64,000 nucleotides of DNA from assembly GCF_900182815.1 (NCBI RefSeq), contig NZ_FXUA01000001.1:1-64000 (forward strand), in the 5' to 3' direction. How positions within the stretch are numbered: the stretch's first letter is position 1; each line of letters begins with the position of its first letter. The notes beneath the pieces are model-generated. The model made no database searches and was not told where the DNA came from. It saw only the letters and a list, made by a program, of their open reading frames with translations. The position numbers and the translations under genes are program-made. Of the stretch, positions 18,056 through 27,044 are shown one piece after another. This stretch comes from Algoriphagus winogradskyi (GTDB taxonomy: Bacteria; Bacteroidota; Bacteroidia; Cytophagales; Cyclobacteriaceae).

Positions 18056-18242
18056 AATGCACTACTTAAAAATGGTCGATTGAATCAACGCCTGCCTCGC
18101 TTCAAAAACTCACATAGCATTTAGCCTCAATAAGATAGTAAGAATTTATTTCACTTTGGCCGCTGCCTATAATCAGAAAAAAAGACACAGAAAACTGGAG
18201 GGCCACCCCACTCTTCTGTCTCTAGCTTATTTCAGTTTATGC

Positions 18243-18391
18243 TTATCCGCAAAGATGCCAGTTACCTTAGATACTTTGCTTATCTGCTCGGAAAACTCCC
18301 GCACTGTCGGGACAGGCTGAAGCAGCCTCAATTTTTAAGTTAATCATACCCTATTTTGCTTTTGACTCCATACTGGCACAAAAGCGGATAT
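18243..18391 (+). mobile_element. MITE-like intergenic repeat, copy 3 (best conserved)
   Basis: About 149 bp from TTATCCGC to GCGGATA, with GCCAGT and ACTGGC just inside the ends, so terminal inverted repeats of the form TATCCGC-N8-CCAGT are clear. The inner sequence 'TTTGCTTATCTG', 'GGGACAGGCTGAAGC' and 'TTTTGCTTTTGACTCC' is shared with copy 2. It lies in the 380-bp gap between the unknown lipoprotein gene and the aldo/keto reductase. The remaining gap (18056-18242) shows no other feature. Confidence 0.75.
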
Positions 18392-18435
18392 CATATTCAG
18401 ATTTTAGCGATAATTATTCTGGACTAACCGAAAAC

Positions 18436-19455
18436 TTATTTCCTATAATTCGATTGTCTTTCCACCATCCAGCCAGGATATTGAAGCGGAAGTGGACTGA
18501 TTTCATCAATTTTCCTTAGATCATCTTCAGTTAGAAGCAATTGAGTAGAGTCTACATTGTCTTTTAATTGAGTCAATGTTTTGGCGCCTATAATCGTACT
18601 GGTGATCCCTTTCTGCTGTCTAACCCAAGCTAAGGCAACCTGCGCGATGCTAGAATCATGGATTTTGGCTAGGTCTGACATTACATCTACCAAGTCATAG
18701 GCCTTTTCCTTGTCAATAGGTGGAAAATCAAAGTTGGCACGTCTAGAATCAGCATCTGCCTCTTTACGTGTAAACTTGCCTGTTAAAAACCCTCCTGCCA
18801 AAGGGCTCCATGGGAAAATAGCAATATTATGATCCACCGCCATAGGCACTAACTCATGCTCAATATCCCGGCTTACGGCTGAATAATAATACTGAAGCCC
18901 CATGAATTTGTGCCAGCCACGATAGTGTGCAATAGCCTGAGCTTTTGCTACCATCCATGCCGGCCAATTGCAAATTGCGATGTAACGAACTTTACCTGAT
19001 TCTACAATATCGTTGAGCGAGCGGACTATTTCTTCTAGGGAAGTCAAGGGATCTACTCCGTGAACATATAGTATATCGACGTAATCCATTTGAAGTCTTT
19101 TCAGACTTGCTTCTACCGAATTGAAGATATTATATCTGGATAGTCCGGCACTATTGGGCTTGTCCTTCATTTTTGCCAGAAGCTTGGTGGCAATCACGAT
19201 CTCATCTCTTGGTATTCTAAGATCCGATAAACCCTGACCAAGTAGTTCCTCGGATTGCCCAAAGGAATACACATTGGCAGTATCGATAAAGTTGATTCCG
19301 GAATCTACCACAGCCGCAAGCATTTCATTCACTTCCTTTTGCTGGAGCTTTCCGATTTTGGCCCACATGTCTTCTTGCTGTCCTCCAAAAGTCATGGTTC
19401 CGAAGCAGAGTTCAGATACCACTAAGCCGGTATTCCCGACAGTATTGTACTTCAT
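18436..19455 (-). CDS. Aldo/keto reductase
   Basis: A 339-residue cytoplasmic NADPH-dependent oxidoreductase of the aldo/keto reductase superfamily. The catalytic tetrad is visible as Asp and Tyr in 'DTANVYSFG', Lys in 'VIATKLL' and His in 'LYVHGVD'. The NADP-binding C-terminal segment 'STIIGAKTLTQLKDN' is present. Length is normal for the family. It stands alone on the minus strand; the substrate, an aldehyde or ketone, cannot be inferred from context. Confidence 0.9.
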   Translation of the reverse strand: MKYNTVGNTGLVVSELCFGTMTFGGQQEDMWAKIGKLQQKEVNEMLAAVVDSGINFIDTANVYSFGQSEELLGQGLSDLRIPRDEIVIATKLLAKMKDKPNSAGLSRYNIFNSVEASLKRLQMDYVDILYVHGVDPLTSLEEIVRSLNDIVESGKVRYIAICNWPAWMVAKAQAIAHYRGWHKFMGLQYYYSAVSRDIEHELVPMAVDHNIAIFPWSPLAGGFLTGKFTRKEADADSRRANFDFPPIDKEKAYDLVDVMSDLAKIHDSSIAQVALAWVRQQKGITSTIIGAKTLTQLKDNVDSTQLLLTEDDLRKIDEISPLPLQYPGWMVERQSNYRK

Positions 19456-19579
19456 AGTGTTGTTATTAGGTGCTTAAAAAAAGAGTTGTGCCTAGTAAAC
19501 AGGAGAGTACTATAAACAGTTTCTTCCAAACTTTGGTAAAAGGCAAAATCCAAGGAATTTTCTAACCTTCAGAAATAGC

Positions 19580-20158
19580 CTAAATCCTTTTTTCCCAATA
19601 GTTCAATTTTCCTTTACTCTCGGATTTAACTAATCTATAGCTTCCCGGAATCTCGGAGCATTCTCCACAATAGGTAACGACCCGACTTCCTGCCGGAGCC
19701 TGATCAAACTTTTCACGTAACAATAAAACGTACTCCTGATGAGCTTTCTCGTCTAATTCCTGATCCTTATCTAGCTTATCATGTGAATTAATAAGTTCTT
19801 CAAAGGAATTGAAAAAATAGAAAGAATCATATAAACTAAAATCCATGTCAATTAAATCGGCATGGATAAAATTGAGATTTTCCAGAGCAAGATTTTTGGA
19901 GATTTTTCTAGAAAGCTGTACTAAATTTTCCCTTCGCTCCACCCCAACAATTTTAGCACTGCAAGATAAAGCTGCCACTAGGCAGAATTTTCCTGAGCCA
20001 GAGCCAAGATCCAAGACCTTGTTTCTTCCGTCTTCAGTTAAAAATTTACTGGCTTTTAAAGCAATTTCCACTGGAGTCCAATGGGTCCTGGCAAGCTTCT
20101 GCATTTTTATTGGATAAAATGCATTTATATTCTCTTCCGTCATTATTAATACTTCCAT
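19580..20158 (-). CDS. Class I SAM-dependent methyltransferase-like protein
   Basis: A 192-residue Rossmann-fold methyltransferase. Motif I is 'VLDLGSGSGKFCLVAA', the acidic motif II residue is Glu in 'IVGVERRENLV', and 'FIHADLIDMDF' marks motif III. The histone-methyltransferase-like pattern 'YDSFYFFNSFEEL' replaces a classical NPPY motif, so it is not an adenine N6 enzyme. Two ATG starts are possible (20158 and 20143); the second gives a cleaner beginning, MTEENINAFYP. The substrate is unknown and no neighbour helps. Confidence 0.75.
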   Translation of the reverse strand: MEVLIMTEENINAFYPIKMQKLARTHWTPVEIALKASKFLTEDGRNKVLDLGSGSGKFCLVAALSCSAKIVGVERRENLVQLSRKISKNLALENLNFIHADLIDMDFSLYDSFYFFNSFEELINSHDKLDKDQELDEKAHQEYVLLLREKFDQAPAGSRVVTYCGECSEIPGSYRLVKSESKGKLNYWEKRI

Positions 20159-20363
20159 TGTTAATGAAAAATTCTTCTTGCTCCTACTTGCTTTGAAATG
20201 ACGATCAATTGCATTATCACCTAAGTAAATGTCTTTTTCAGGACAAGTCCTTTATGAACAGCCAACTATTTAAACATACATAAAAGGTATTACAATTCAC
20301 ATCAAGGCAGTTCCCCAAATTGATTTTTGAAACCTATCTTTATAAAAAAATCAAAAAGCCTTA

Positions 20364-21662
20364 ATGAAATACTTTCTACCTATTGCCTTCTTTTTTGCAT
20401 CAAATGTATTCTTTGATTTCACTGCAGTTGATCTGAAAAAACATGAAAATCACGCTAATTCCATCTCCATTCCCTTGGGTGGAAACACATATCAAACTGC
20501 AGGAGGTACTCAAGAGAAAATTGGAGAAACTGGAATACTAACCTGGTCAAATGCAGCTAGTGAATTCAGTGTTTATGTGAATTCAACTGTAGAAAAAGAA
20601 GTAGTAATTTATTTAGATATTATAACACAGGAAGCTGATTCTGAAATAAGTATATCACTAAATAACACTCAAGATATTTCCTTAAAAAAAGGACAAACCG
20701 GAAGCATAGAAGTGGGTCAATTCAAACTTGCTACGGGTTATAACGAAATCAAATTAAGGGGTATACAAAAATCGGGTCATCACTTTGCCCAACTCAAAAA
20801 TCTGACTTTATCCTATGAAGGTGAGCTGAATCTAGCTTTTGTGAAAGACAATGAATCTAACCGCTTTTATTGGGGCCGAAGAGGACCATCCGTGCACTTA
20901 TCCTATACCCTGCCTGATAGCAAAAATTTCAAATGGTTTTATAGCGAAGTCACCGTTCCTGTCGGCTTAGATCCCATAGGATCCTATTTTATGGCTAACG
21001 GATTTGCAGAAGGATACTTTGGAATTCAAGTCAATTCTGAGTCAGAGCGAAGAATTCTATTCTCGGTTTGGAGCCCATACAAAACAGATAATCCTGGAGA
21101 AATCCCTGCTGAGGAAAAAATCGGCTTGTTGGCAAAAGGTGAAGATGTTTATACTGGTGAATTTGGAAATGAAGGATCTGGAGGGCAAAGTTACCTCAAA
21201 TACAACTGGAAGGCTGGGAAAACTTACCGCTTTCTTAATTCTGTGGAGCCTGATGGTAAAGGAAACACGATTTACTCTGCCTATTTCATGGATCCGGATG
21301 TAGAAGAATGGATGCTAATTGCTTCTTTTTTAAGGCCTAAAACAGATACATGGTATAAGAGACCCCATTCATTTCTGGAGAATTTTGTGCCACAATCAGG
21401 TCATCTAGAGCGCACAGCTAACTATGGAAATCAATGGGCTGCAGATGAAAATGGGAATTGGATAGAGTTAACTGAAGCAAGGTTCACGGGAGATGATATA
21501 GCTAGACGGGGTTTCAGAATGGATTATGCTGGAGGAGAAAAATCGGGAGAATTTTACCTTAGAAATGGAGGTTTTTTTGATATGCCTGAGGTATTAAATA
21601 GCATGCATCAGCGTGAGCCAACCGGGCATAAACCTGAAATCGAGTTCCATAAACTACCCTAA
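20364..21662 (+). CDS. DUF3472 protein with N-terminal DUF5077-like domain, secreted
   Basis: A 432-residue exported protein (signal peptide in the first 20 residues). The first domain (about residues 35-155) is a beta-sandwich of the DUF5077 type. The second contains the DUF3472 signature, including 'GGQSYLKYNWKAGKTYRFL' and 'WYKRPHSFLENFVPQSGHLERTANYGNQW'. These proteins occur in polysaccharide-degrading Bacteroidota and probably bind carbohydrate. It is followed by an aldose epimerase gene 61 bp downstream, in line with sugar metabolism. Confidence 0.8.
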   Translation: MKYFLPIAFFFASNVFFDFTAVDLKKHENHANSISIPLGGNTYQTAGGTQEKIGETGILTWSNAASEFSVYVNSTVEKEVVIYLDIITQEADSEISISLNNTQDISLKKGQTGSIEVGQFKLATGYNEIKLRGIQKSGHHFAQLKNLTLSYEGELNLAFVKDNESNRFYWGRRGPSVHLSYTLPDSKNFKWFYSEVTVPVGLDPIGSYFMANGFAEGYFGIQVNSESERRILFSVWSPYKTDNPGEIPAEEKIGLLAKGEDVYTGEFGNEGSGGQSYLKYNWKAGKTYRFLNSVEPDGKGNTIYSAYFMDPDVEEWMLIASFLRPKTDTWYKRPHSFLENFVPQSGHLERTANYGNQWAADENGNWIELTEARFTGDDIARRGFRMDYAGGEKSGEFYLRNGGFFDMPEVLNSMHQREPTGHKPEIEFHKLP

Positions 21663-21723
21663 CCACTCTCCTAAAATTTAATCAATAAACCTATGGAGCC
21701 AATTGTGGCTTCAGAGAATTACT

Positions 21724-22602
21724 ATGAATTACACAATTGAATCAGGCAACCTACTTGTAAAAGTAAATCCGCTAGGAATAGAACTCAGTTCGATTAAAAA
21801 TAAAGCAACAGGGCTAGAATACCTTTGGCAAGGAGATCCAAACTTCTGGAAAGGTCAAGCACCTGTGCTTTTCCCTATAATTGGAGCATTAAAAGATGGG
21901 TTTACGGTCATCAATGGTCAAAAATATGAAATGCCTAAGCATGGCATAGTACGTAATTCCAGCAAACCCGAGCTAGTGGAGCAAACAGATTCTACGCTAA
22001 GATTTCGTCTTTCTGGCGATCAGGAATCAATGCTAAATTACCCTTATAACTTCCAGTTAGACATACTTTTTACACTAAAAGGGAAATCACTAAGTGTTGA
22101 ACATCACATCTCAAACTTGGGAGATTCGGCTATGTTTTACTCCCTTGGAGCTCACCCTGCTTTTAACTGTCCCTTGAAAGATGGAGAAGAATATGAAGAC
22201 TACTTTTTAGAATTTGAGCAACTAGAAACAGATTCAACTTGGCTAGTGGAGAAAAATGGCCTCATAGGGTTGGATCAAAAGCTAGTGCTTAATCATACAG
22301 ACAAGCTTCACCTGAACAAGCATTTATTTGATGAAGATGCCTTGATATTCAAAAATCTAAAGTCCCGAAAAGTTAGTCTTACCCATCACAGCAGAGGCCC
22401 AATACTATCTGTGAAATTCGAAGATTTCAACTACTTAGGAATTTGGGCAAAACCCTTTGCTCCTTTTGTTTGCATTGAGCCTTGGCTAGGCATAGGAGAT
22501 AGCGTAGATTCTAATCAAGACTTTGAAGAAAAGGAAGGTATACTAAAATTGGAACCTCATAAAAGCCACACTAAAGTCTATGAAATCACAATTCTAGAAT
22601 AG
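21724..22602 (+). CDS. Aldose 1-epimerase family protein
   Basis: A galactose-mutarotase-like protein that interconverts anomers of a hexose or hexose phosphate. Motifs include 'KHGIVRN' (active-site His region), 'GAHPAFNCPL' (second His) and 'VCIEPWLGIGDSV' (catalytic Glu). The frame extends to a TTG at 21703, but the ATG at 21724 (MNYTIESGN) matches the family start. It has no signal peptide and is cytoplasmic. It follows the DUF3472 gene on the same strand and ends at a bidirectional terminator. Confidence 0.88.
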   Translation: MNYTIESGNLLVKVNPLGIELSSIKNKATGLEYLWQGDPNFWKGQAPVLFPIIGALKDGFTVINGQKYEMPKHGIVRNSSKPELVEQTDSTLRFRLSGDQESMLNYPYNFQLDILFTLKGKSLSVEHHISNLGDSAMFYSLGAHPAFNCPLKDGEEYEDYFLEFEQLETDSTWLVEKNGLIGLDQKLVLNHTDKLHLNKHLFDEDALIFKNLKSRKVSLTHHSRGPILSVKFEDFNYLGIWAKPFAPFVCIEPWLGIGDSVDSNQDFEEKEGILKLEPHKSHTKVYEITILE

Positions 22603-22622
22603 GTGGCTTTAGGGGTAAAATG

Positions 22623-22662
22623 AAATAGGCTGATCCAAATTATGGATCAGCCTATTTTTTGA
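22623..22662. terminator. Bidirectional terminator between convergent sugar operons
   Basis: A perfect 14-bp inverted repeat (AAATAGGCTGATCC / GGATCAGCCTATTT) with a 7-nt loop and T-rich flanks on both sides. It separates the aldose epimerase gene (plus) from the DUF6807 gene (minus) and can terminate both. Confidence 0.88.
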
Positions 22663-22678
22663 TAAAGAATTGATCAAA

Positions 22679-23758
22679 TTACTTGGCCCATTCCATATAG
22701 TCTTGATTGACTTTGCCTTCAACTACATTTTCATTGGAGTAAATGATAATTCTATATTTAAAAGTGGCTGATTCCCCTTTTCCAAGTTTAAAATTCAACT
22801 CATCCTTACCATCACTTAGGGCTTTTTGTCCCAAAGGATTTGCAGCAAAAAGACCATAGCCTCTAGCATGCCAATAGGTAGGAAAACCTGGGTTTGATGG
22901 GTAATCAAGAATTGCTACAGAAATAGCTTCGCTATTGATTTTGCCTGTAAGACTTACCCAGTCACCTCGAGTTCCCCAGACATCATCACCTTTAATTCCC
23001 TCACTGCTTAGATACATTCCTGTGATTCCCTCATTGTTCATCGTAGGTACATCTGTTGCTTTCCCTGAGGCATCAGTGAAGATCTCTGGCTTATTTGAAG
23101 GATGTTCCAATTGCCTAGCGGTACGAAGACCCAGCATACCTTCCTTATTGTCAGTAAGTTTCACCTCTCCATTTGGAGCAGTTAAAGTAGCTATTCTGTC
23201 AATCGTTCTTTGATTCTCTTTACCACTAAATATAAATGTGGTATTTTCTGTCAACAGAACCTCGCCTTGGTCATTCATCCAATCTAAACTTACTTCTAAA
23301 ACCCCTTCTTCGTTACCACTCTTCACTGAATTGATGGATTTATGGACGATGTGGCCATACTTAGACTTGTCGGTAATAGCGGAGGAATTATTCCAAAAGT
23401 CAAGGCCATTTACATCACCGTAGTTGAACCAAAGTCCCAAATGATGGGGATGATCCACTCGTTCTCCAGGTCTTGGAGTGACGGGCCAGCCTCTGGTGAT
23501 TGCTGTTCCGTTTGCAGTATTGATTGGATAAAGAACAGGCTTCTCCAAGGAATCCGGATAGATGTATGAAGTGAAAAATTCACCATCAATGATTACATCT
23601 ACTTTTTTAGCTACCTCATCCTGTATCAGTTGTATTCTATCTTCCATCTGTTCTGGTTCTGATTGTTCTGCTTTTTCCTGAGCACCACCACATGCATAAG
23701 ACATTGCTGATAAGGCTAATACAGCGGAATATTTAAAGAGTTTGTGTTGATTATTCAT
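22679..23758 (-). CDS. DUF6807 (PmoA-like) lipoprotein
   Basis: A 359-residue lipoprotein (signal ending 'MSYACGG', so Cys23 is lipidated) of the family labelled 'methane oxygenase PmoA' in Pfam, now DUF6807. That label is misleading, since nothing here resembles methane monooxygenase. The hallmark 'RPGERVDHPHHLGLWFNYGDVNGLDFWN' is present with its His pair. It is the last gene of a minus-strand operon after a Gfo/Idh oxidoreductase and an isomerase-like protein, the common setting for this family in Bacteroidota. It probably acts on or binds a sugar derivative in the periplasm. Confidence 0.85.
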   Translation of the reverse strand: MNNQHKLFKYSAVLALSAMSYACGGAQEKAEQSEPEQMEDRIQLIQDEVAKKVDVIIDGEFFTSYIYPDSLEKPVLYPINTANGTAITRGWPVTPRPGERVDHPHHLGLWFNYGDVNGLDFWNNSSAITDKSKYGHIVHKSINSVKSGNEEGVLEVSLDWMNDQGEVLLTENTTFIFSGKENQRTIDRIATLTAPNGEVKLTDNKEGMLGLRTARQLEHPSNKPEIFTDASGKATDVPTMNNEGITGMYLSSEGIKGDDVWGTRGDWVSLTGKINSEAISVAILDYPSNPGFPTYWHARGYGLFAANPLGQKALSDGKDELNFKLGKGESATFKYRIIIYSNENVVEGKVNQDYMEWAK

Positions 23759-23824
23759 CGTATTTAAATTCTGGATTTAGTGTTTTTGAGTTTTAGTAAT
23801 GAGCGTATAAATCTAATTTTCAGA

Positions 23825-24700
23825 TCATTTTGATTTTTTCAGCGTATTAAATAAAGCCAGTTGTTCTTTAAGAGCAGCTACTCTATCGGCAGGCTCAGTC
23901 CGGGCTTCCATCAGGATCCAACCGTCATACTTGATATCATTGAAGAGTTTGAAAAGCTCTGGGTAAGGATAATCCCCTTCATTGAATTCGCGCACGTGAA
24001 CGGTATCTCCGAACCACTTTTTCACTGAATTGAAGTTTGCTTCCAAGCCAGGAGGCAATAAATCTTCGGCATTGCAGTTCCAACAGATTTTCACTGCTGG
24101 TTCAGTTACCTGATCAAAAATCGCCTTCATGATAGGAAGCTCCTGAGTCAAATGCCCATGTACTTCCACTCTAACTAATTGCCCATAATCAGCGGCAAAC
24201 TTTCCAACTTCATTGAAAGATTCAGCGATCTGGGCTATTGTTTTTTCTTTAGGAACATCAGCTGGTAGGTTATTTGGTTTAACCTTAATTCCTGTAGCAC
24301 CAATATCCTTGCAGAGCTTGATGTATTCCTTGGTTCCCTCTATATTTTTGCGGAGCACTGCAGGATCAGGACTATGGTATTCGTAATTACTTCCGTATCC
24401 CAAGCAAGTCACCTTACTATCCTTAAAACGTTTTTTCACTTCTGCACGCTCGGCCGCATTAAGGCTTGTTTCCACGCCATGTGCATGCTCGGTGCGAAGT
24501 TCCACTCCTAGCACCCCTGCTTTTTCACAGTTTGCAATTAGCGTTGGTAGATCCCAATCTTTCCCCCATTGGTAAGTTACTAAGCCAAACTTCATCCCTG
24601 ATTTTGCCCTTGCAAGGGCATCTATAGGAAATTGCATTGCTGCTAAACTTAAGCCGGCAGCCATACTCTTTTGCATAAAATCTCGTCTTGAATTGCTCAT
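23825..24700 (-). CDS. Tat-exported sugar phosphate isomerase/epimerase-like protein (AP_endonuc_2)
   Basis: A TIM-barrel protein of the xylose-isomerase-like/AP endonuclease 2 superfamily. The frame continues upstream to 24775, but the Met at 24700 starts a twin-arginine signal (SNSRRDFMQKS), and that start leaves a sensible 43-bp gap to the preceding gene. Metal-ligand residues are plausible in 'GVELRTEH', 'RVEVHGHL', 'ICWNCNAEDL' and 'ILMEARTE'. In known levoglucosan and keto-glycoside pathways, enzymes of this fold perform beta-elimination after a Gfo/Idh dehydrogenase, which matches the neighbour here. The specific substrate is inferred, not shown. Confidence 0.83.
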   Translation of the reverse strand: MSNSRRDFMQKSMAAGLSLAAMQFPIDALARAKSGMKFGLVTYQWGKDWDLPTLIANCEKAGVLGVELRTEHAHGVETSLNAAERAEVKKRFKDSKVTCLGYGSNYEYHSPDPAVLRKNIEGTKEYIKLCKDIGATGIKVKPNNLPADVPKEKTIAQIAESFNEVGKFAADYGQLVRVEVHGHLTQELPIMKAIFDQVTEPAVKICWNCNAEDLLPPGLEANFNSVKKWFGDTVHVREFNEGDYPYPELFKLFNDIKYDGWILMEARTEPADRVAALKEQLALFNTLKKSK

Positions 24701-24743
24701 TGATTCTATATAGTGTGAATTATTAAGTAGTAGAAAGTTGGAA

Positions 24744-26114
24744 TTAGACCTTATTAGGAACTGTGTAAGGGTCACGATAATCTCTGGTCAACATCTTGTT
24801 TGCTTCTTTGTCTTTGACAAATTTTTCTTCACTACCATCAAATCGAAGTTCACGACCAGTCAGGTAAGATACATTTGCAATCAATGGAAGTACAGACGAC
24901 TTGAAGCCTTCTTCTATATCGCAATGCAGGGTCTCATTATTTCCTGCTCTGATTGCATCGAGGAAGTTGGCGTAATGCTCAGCACCACCCGGGGCAGCCA
25001 ATACTTGGTTACTTGGTGCTGGAGCAGCTCCTTTTTTGGATTGGGCAAAAGGCTCCGCTTCTTTCTCACGAAATGCTTTCCAAGTGCCACCATCCAATTC
25101 TAAATACCCTTTGGTGCCATAAAAAACATTTCCGATATGGATATCTAAGCTAGATTCACCATTGGTATATCTACCTCGGGTCTCAAATTCGAGCATAGTT
25201 CCGTCAGCATATTTGAATGTTGATGTTTGCGTATTTGGAGTTTCCTGAGAGCATTCGTTTGGATCTATACCATAAATTCCTCCAGCGGAATAAACTGAAA
25301 CTGGGTGCTCATTCTTATTCATTCCCCAGCGAGCTACGTCAAACTGGTGCGGTCCTTGGTTGCCCGTATCCCCATTTCCTGTGGCCCAGTGCCAATGCCA
25401 GTTGTAGTGCACTTTCTTTTCATTATAAGGAATCATCTCTGCTGGTCCTCTCCAATAGTCGTAATGAAGTGAAGCCGGCGGCGTACTATCTGCCACTTTT
25501 CCAAATGAATCACGTGGTTTGAAGCAAGTCCCTCGTGCCATGTAAACGTCTCCAATTCCTCCTCCGTGGAGGAATTCCATCGCTTCCATCACATTGGCAA
25601 TTGATCGGTTTTGGAAGCCTACCTGAACTCGTCTATCATACTTACGGGCTGCTTCCACCATTTTTCTGCCTTCCCAGACGTTATGACTGGCAGGTTTTTC
25701 TATGTAGACATGCTTTCCAGCCTGACATGCCCAGATCGTAGCCAGCGCATGCCAGTGATTTGGAATTGCCATAGAAAGGGCATCTAATTCCTTATCTTCC
25801 AGTACCTTTCTTACATCCCACTCTGTCGTTGGCGTAATGCCTGTCTTTTCTATAACCACTTTCGATTTCTCTGAGAAATATTGCTCATCAGCATCGCAAA
25901 GTGTTTTCAACCTTACGTTTCGATTATCCTTCAATGCACACCATTGATTGATATGATTGCTGCCTTGGCCTCGAATTCCCACCACTGCAATATTAATTCG
26001 TTCATTTGCTCCAATGATAGAAGCGTATGATTTGGCACTCATGCCCATGCCAGCGATAGCTATTCCGGCGGTACCTAAGAGACTTTTCTTTATGAATTCT
26101 CTTCTTTTTTCCAT
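24744..26114 (-). CDS. Gfo/Idh/MocA family oxidoreductase, Tat-exported
   Basis: A 456-residue NAD(P)-dependent dehydrogenase with a twin-arginine signal (MEKRREFIKKSLLG). The Rossmann site is 'INIAVVGIRGQGSN', the conserved 'EKPASHNVWEGRKMVEAA' contains the catalytic Lys, and 'HQFDVARWGMN' supplies the His/Asp of the C-terminal domain. Tat export implies folding with cofactor before transport. It is the first gene of the three-gene operon with the AP_endonuc_2-type protein and DUF6807. In related systems such enzymes oxidise a sugar at C3. Confidence 0.88.
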   Translation of the reverse strand: MEKRREFIKKSLLGTAGIAIAGMGMSAKSYASIIGANERINIAVVGIRGQGSNHINQWCALKDNRNVRLKTLCDADEQYFSEKSKVVIEKTGITPTTEWDVRKVLEDKELDALSMAIPNHWHALATIWACQAGKHVYIEKPASHNVWEGRKMVEAARKYDRRVQVGFQNRSIANVMEAMEFLHGGGIGDVYMARGTCFKPRDSFGKVADSTPPASLHYDYWRGPAEMIPYNEKKVHYNWHWHWATGNGDTGNQGPHQFDVARWGMNKNEHPVSVYSAGGIYGIDPNECSQETPNTQTSTFKYADGTMLEFETRGRYTNGESSLDIHIGNVFYGTKGYLELDGGTWKAFREKEAEPFAQSKKGAAPAPSNQVLAAPGGAEHYANFLDAIRAGNNETLHCDIEEGFKSSVLPLIANVSYLTGRELRFDGSEEKFVKDKEANKMLTRDYRDPYTVPNKV

Positions 26115-26290
26115 TTAAATTCAGGTTATAGGGTTTATTGTAGTTACTAAATAGTGTTATAGATTATTTGTTTTACCATTAGATAAACAGTATTTCAGCT
26201 ATGAATTTTTAATCTAAACAATCTCTTTCTAGCAATCAATAGGAATTATTTGTACACCTGAAATACTTGTGCAAACGATTGCTTTTTCTC

Positions 26291-26394
26291 TATCACTATT
26301 TACGGTGATAATCTGATATATCACCATTTACGGTGATATTTTTATTTATCACCATTTACGGTGATATTTTGATTTATCACCATTTACGGTGATA
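26291..26394. promoter_or_regulatory. Four 20-bp inverted repeats at exact 28-bp period upstream of the satD-like gene
   Basis: The sequence TATCACCATTTACGGTGATA occurs at 26319-26338, 26347-26366 and 26375-26394, and once with a single change (TATCACTATT...) at 26291-26310. Each is an inverted repeat with 7-bp arms TATCACC/GGTGATA. Start-to-start spacing is 28 bp throughout. The last copy ends 8 bp before the ATG of the SatD-like gene, so the sites overlap its promoter or 5' leader. On the other side the Gfo/Idh gene is divergent. Cooperative repressor or activator binding is the natural reading. Confidence 0.85.
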
Positions 26395-26402
26395 TTAGTA
26401 CT

Positions 26403-27044
26403 ATGATAGCATTGATCACAGGAGATATAATCAATTCCAGAGAGCTGAAAAACCAGAATCTGTGGATAGATCCCTTCAAGAAACTACTTGGAACATGGGG
26501 GCAAACACCTAAGCAATGGGAAATCTTCCGAGGAGACAGTTTCCAACTGGAAATACCAAATGCAGAGGAAAGTCTGCTTGCAGCTTTGCAGATCAAAGCT
26601 CTAATCAAAAGTCTGCCCTACCCTGATGAGAGTAAAAGAAGCTCTCCGGTGGATGTGCGAATGGCGATAGGGATTGGTACTAAGTCCTATGATGCAGATA
26701 GAATATCCGAAAGCAACGGAGAGGCATTTGTAAGATCAGGTGAGAAGTTTGAGCAACTGAAAAGCGAAATGATCACACTAGCCATCAACTCGCCTTGGTC
26801 TGAATGGAACGATGAAATGAATCTTTACCTGAAACTGGCAGGTATACAAATGGACAGCTGGTCGATTTCTTCAGGCGAATTGATGTCCGAAATGCTCACC
26901 AACCCAGACCGTAAGCAGGCAGAAATAGGAGAAGTCCTTCACATCAACCAAAACTCAGTGAGTAAGCGATACAAAGCTGCACGGGGAGAGGATATTCTAG
27001 CACTCGAGAAATTGTTCAGAAAGAAACTCAAGCAACTGCTCTAA
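26403..27044 (+). CDS. SatD family protein: cyclase-like motif pattern plus C-terminal helix-turn-helix
   Basis: A 213-residue protein of the SatD family (named from the Streptococcus sat operon; function not established). Three segments resemble the palm core of class III nucleotidyl cyclases: 'ALITGDIINSREL' (Asp8), 'IFRGDSFQLEI' (Gly44-Asp45) and 'VDVRMAIGIGT' (residues 83-93). A helix-turn-helix at about residues 171-192 (KQAEIGEVLHINQNSVSKRY) follows. It has no signal or membrane segment. Its stop overlaps the start of a DUF3307 membrane protein by TAATG, and four operator-like repeats lie immediately upstream. Family assignment is fairly sure; the cyclase resemblance is my own pattern reading and could be coincidental. 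Confidence 0.78.
   Translation: MIALITGDIINSRELKNQNLWIDPFKKLLGTWGQTPKQWEIFRGDSFQLEIPNAEESLLAALQIKALIKSLPYPDESKRSSPVDVRMAIGIGTKSYDADRISESNGEAFVRSGEKFEQLKSEMITLAINSPWSEWNDEMNLYLKLAGIQMDSWSISSGELMSEMLTNPDRKQAEIGEVLHINQNSVSKRYKAARGEDILALEKLFRKKLKQLL

Noticed and set aside
22679..23758. Methane monooxygenase subunit (PmoA label)
   Set aside because: The sequence is a soluble lipoprotein with the DUF6807 His signature; the label is historical.
26291..26394. Regularly spaced 20-bp repeats that could be read as a CRISPR array
   Set aside because: Spacers are only 8 bp, repeats are themselves palindromic, and no Cas genes are near; operator sites fit better.
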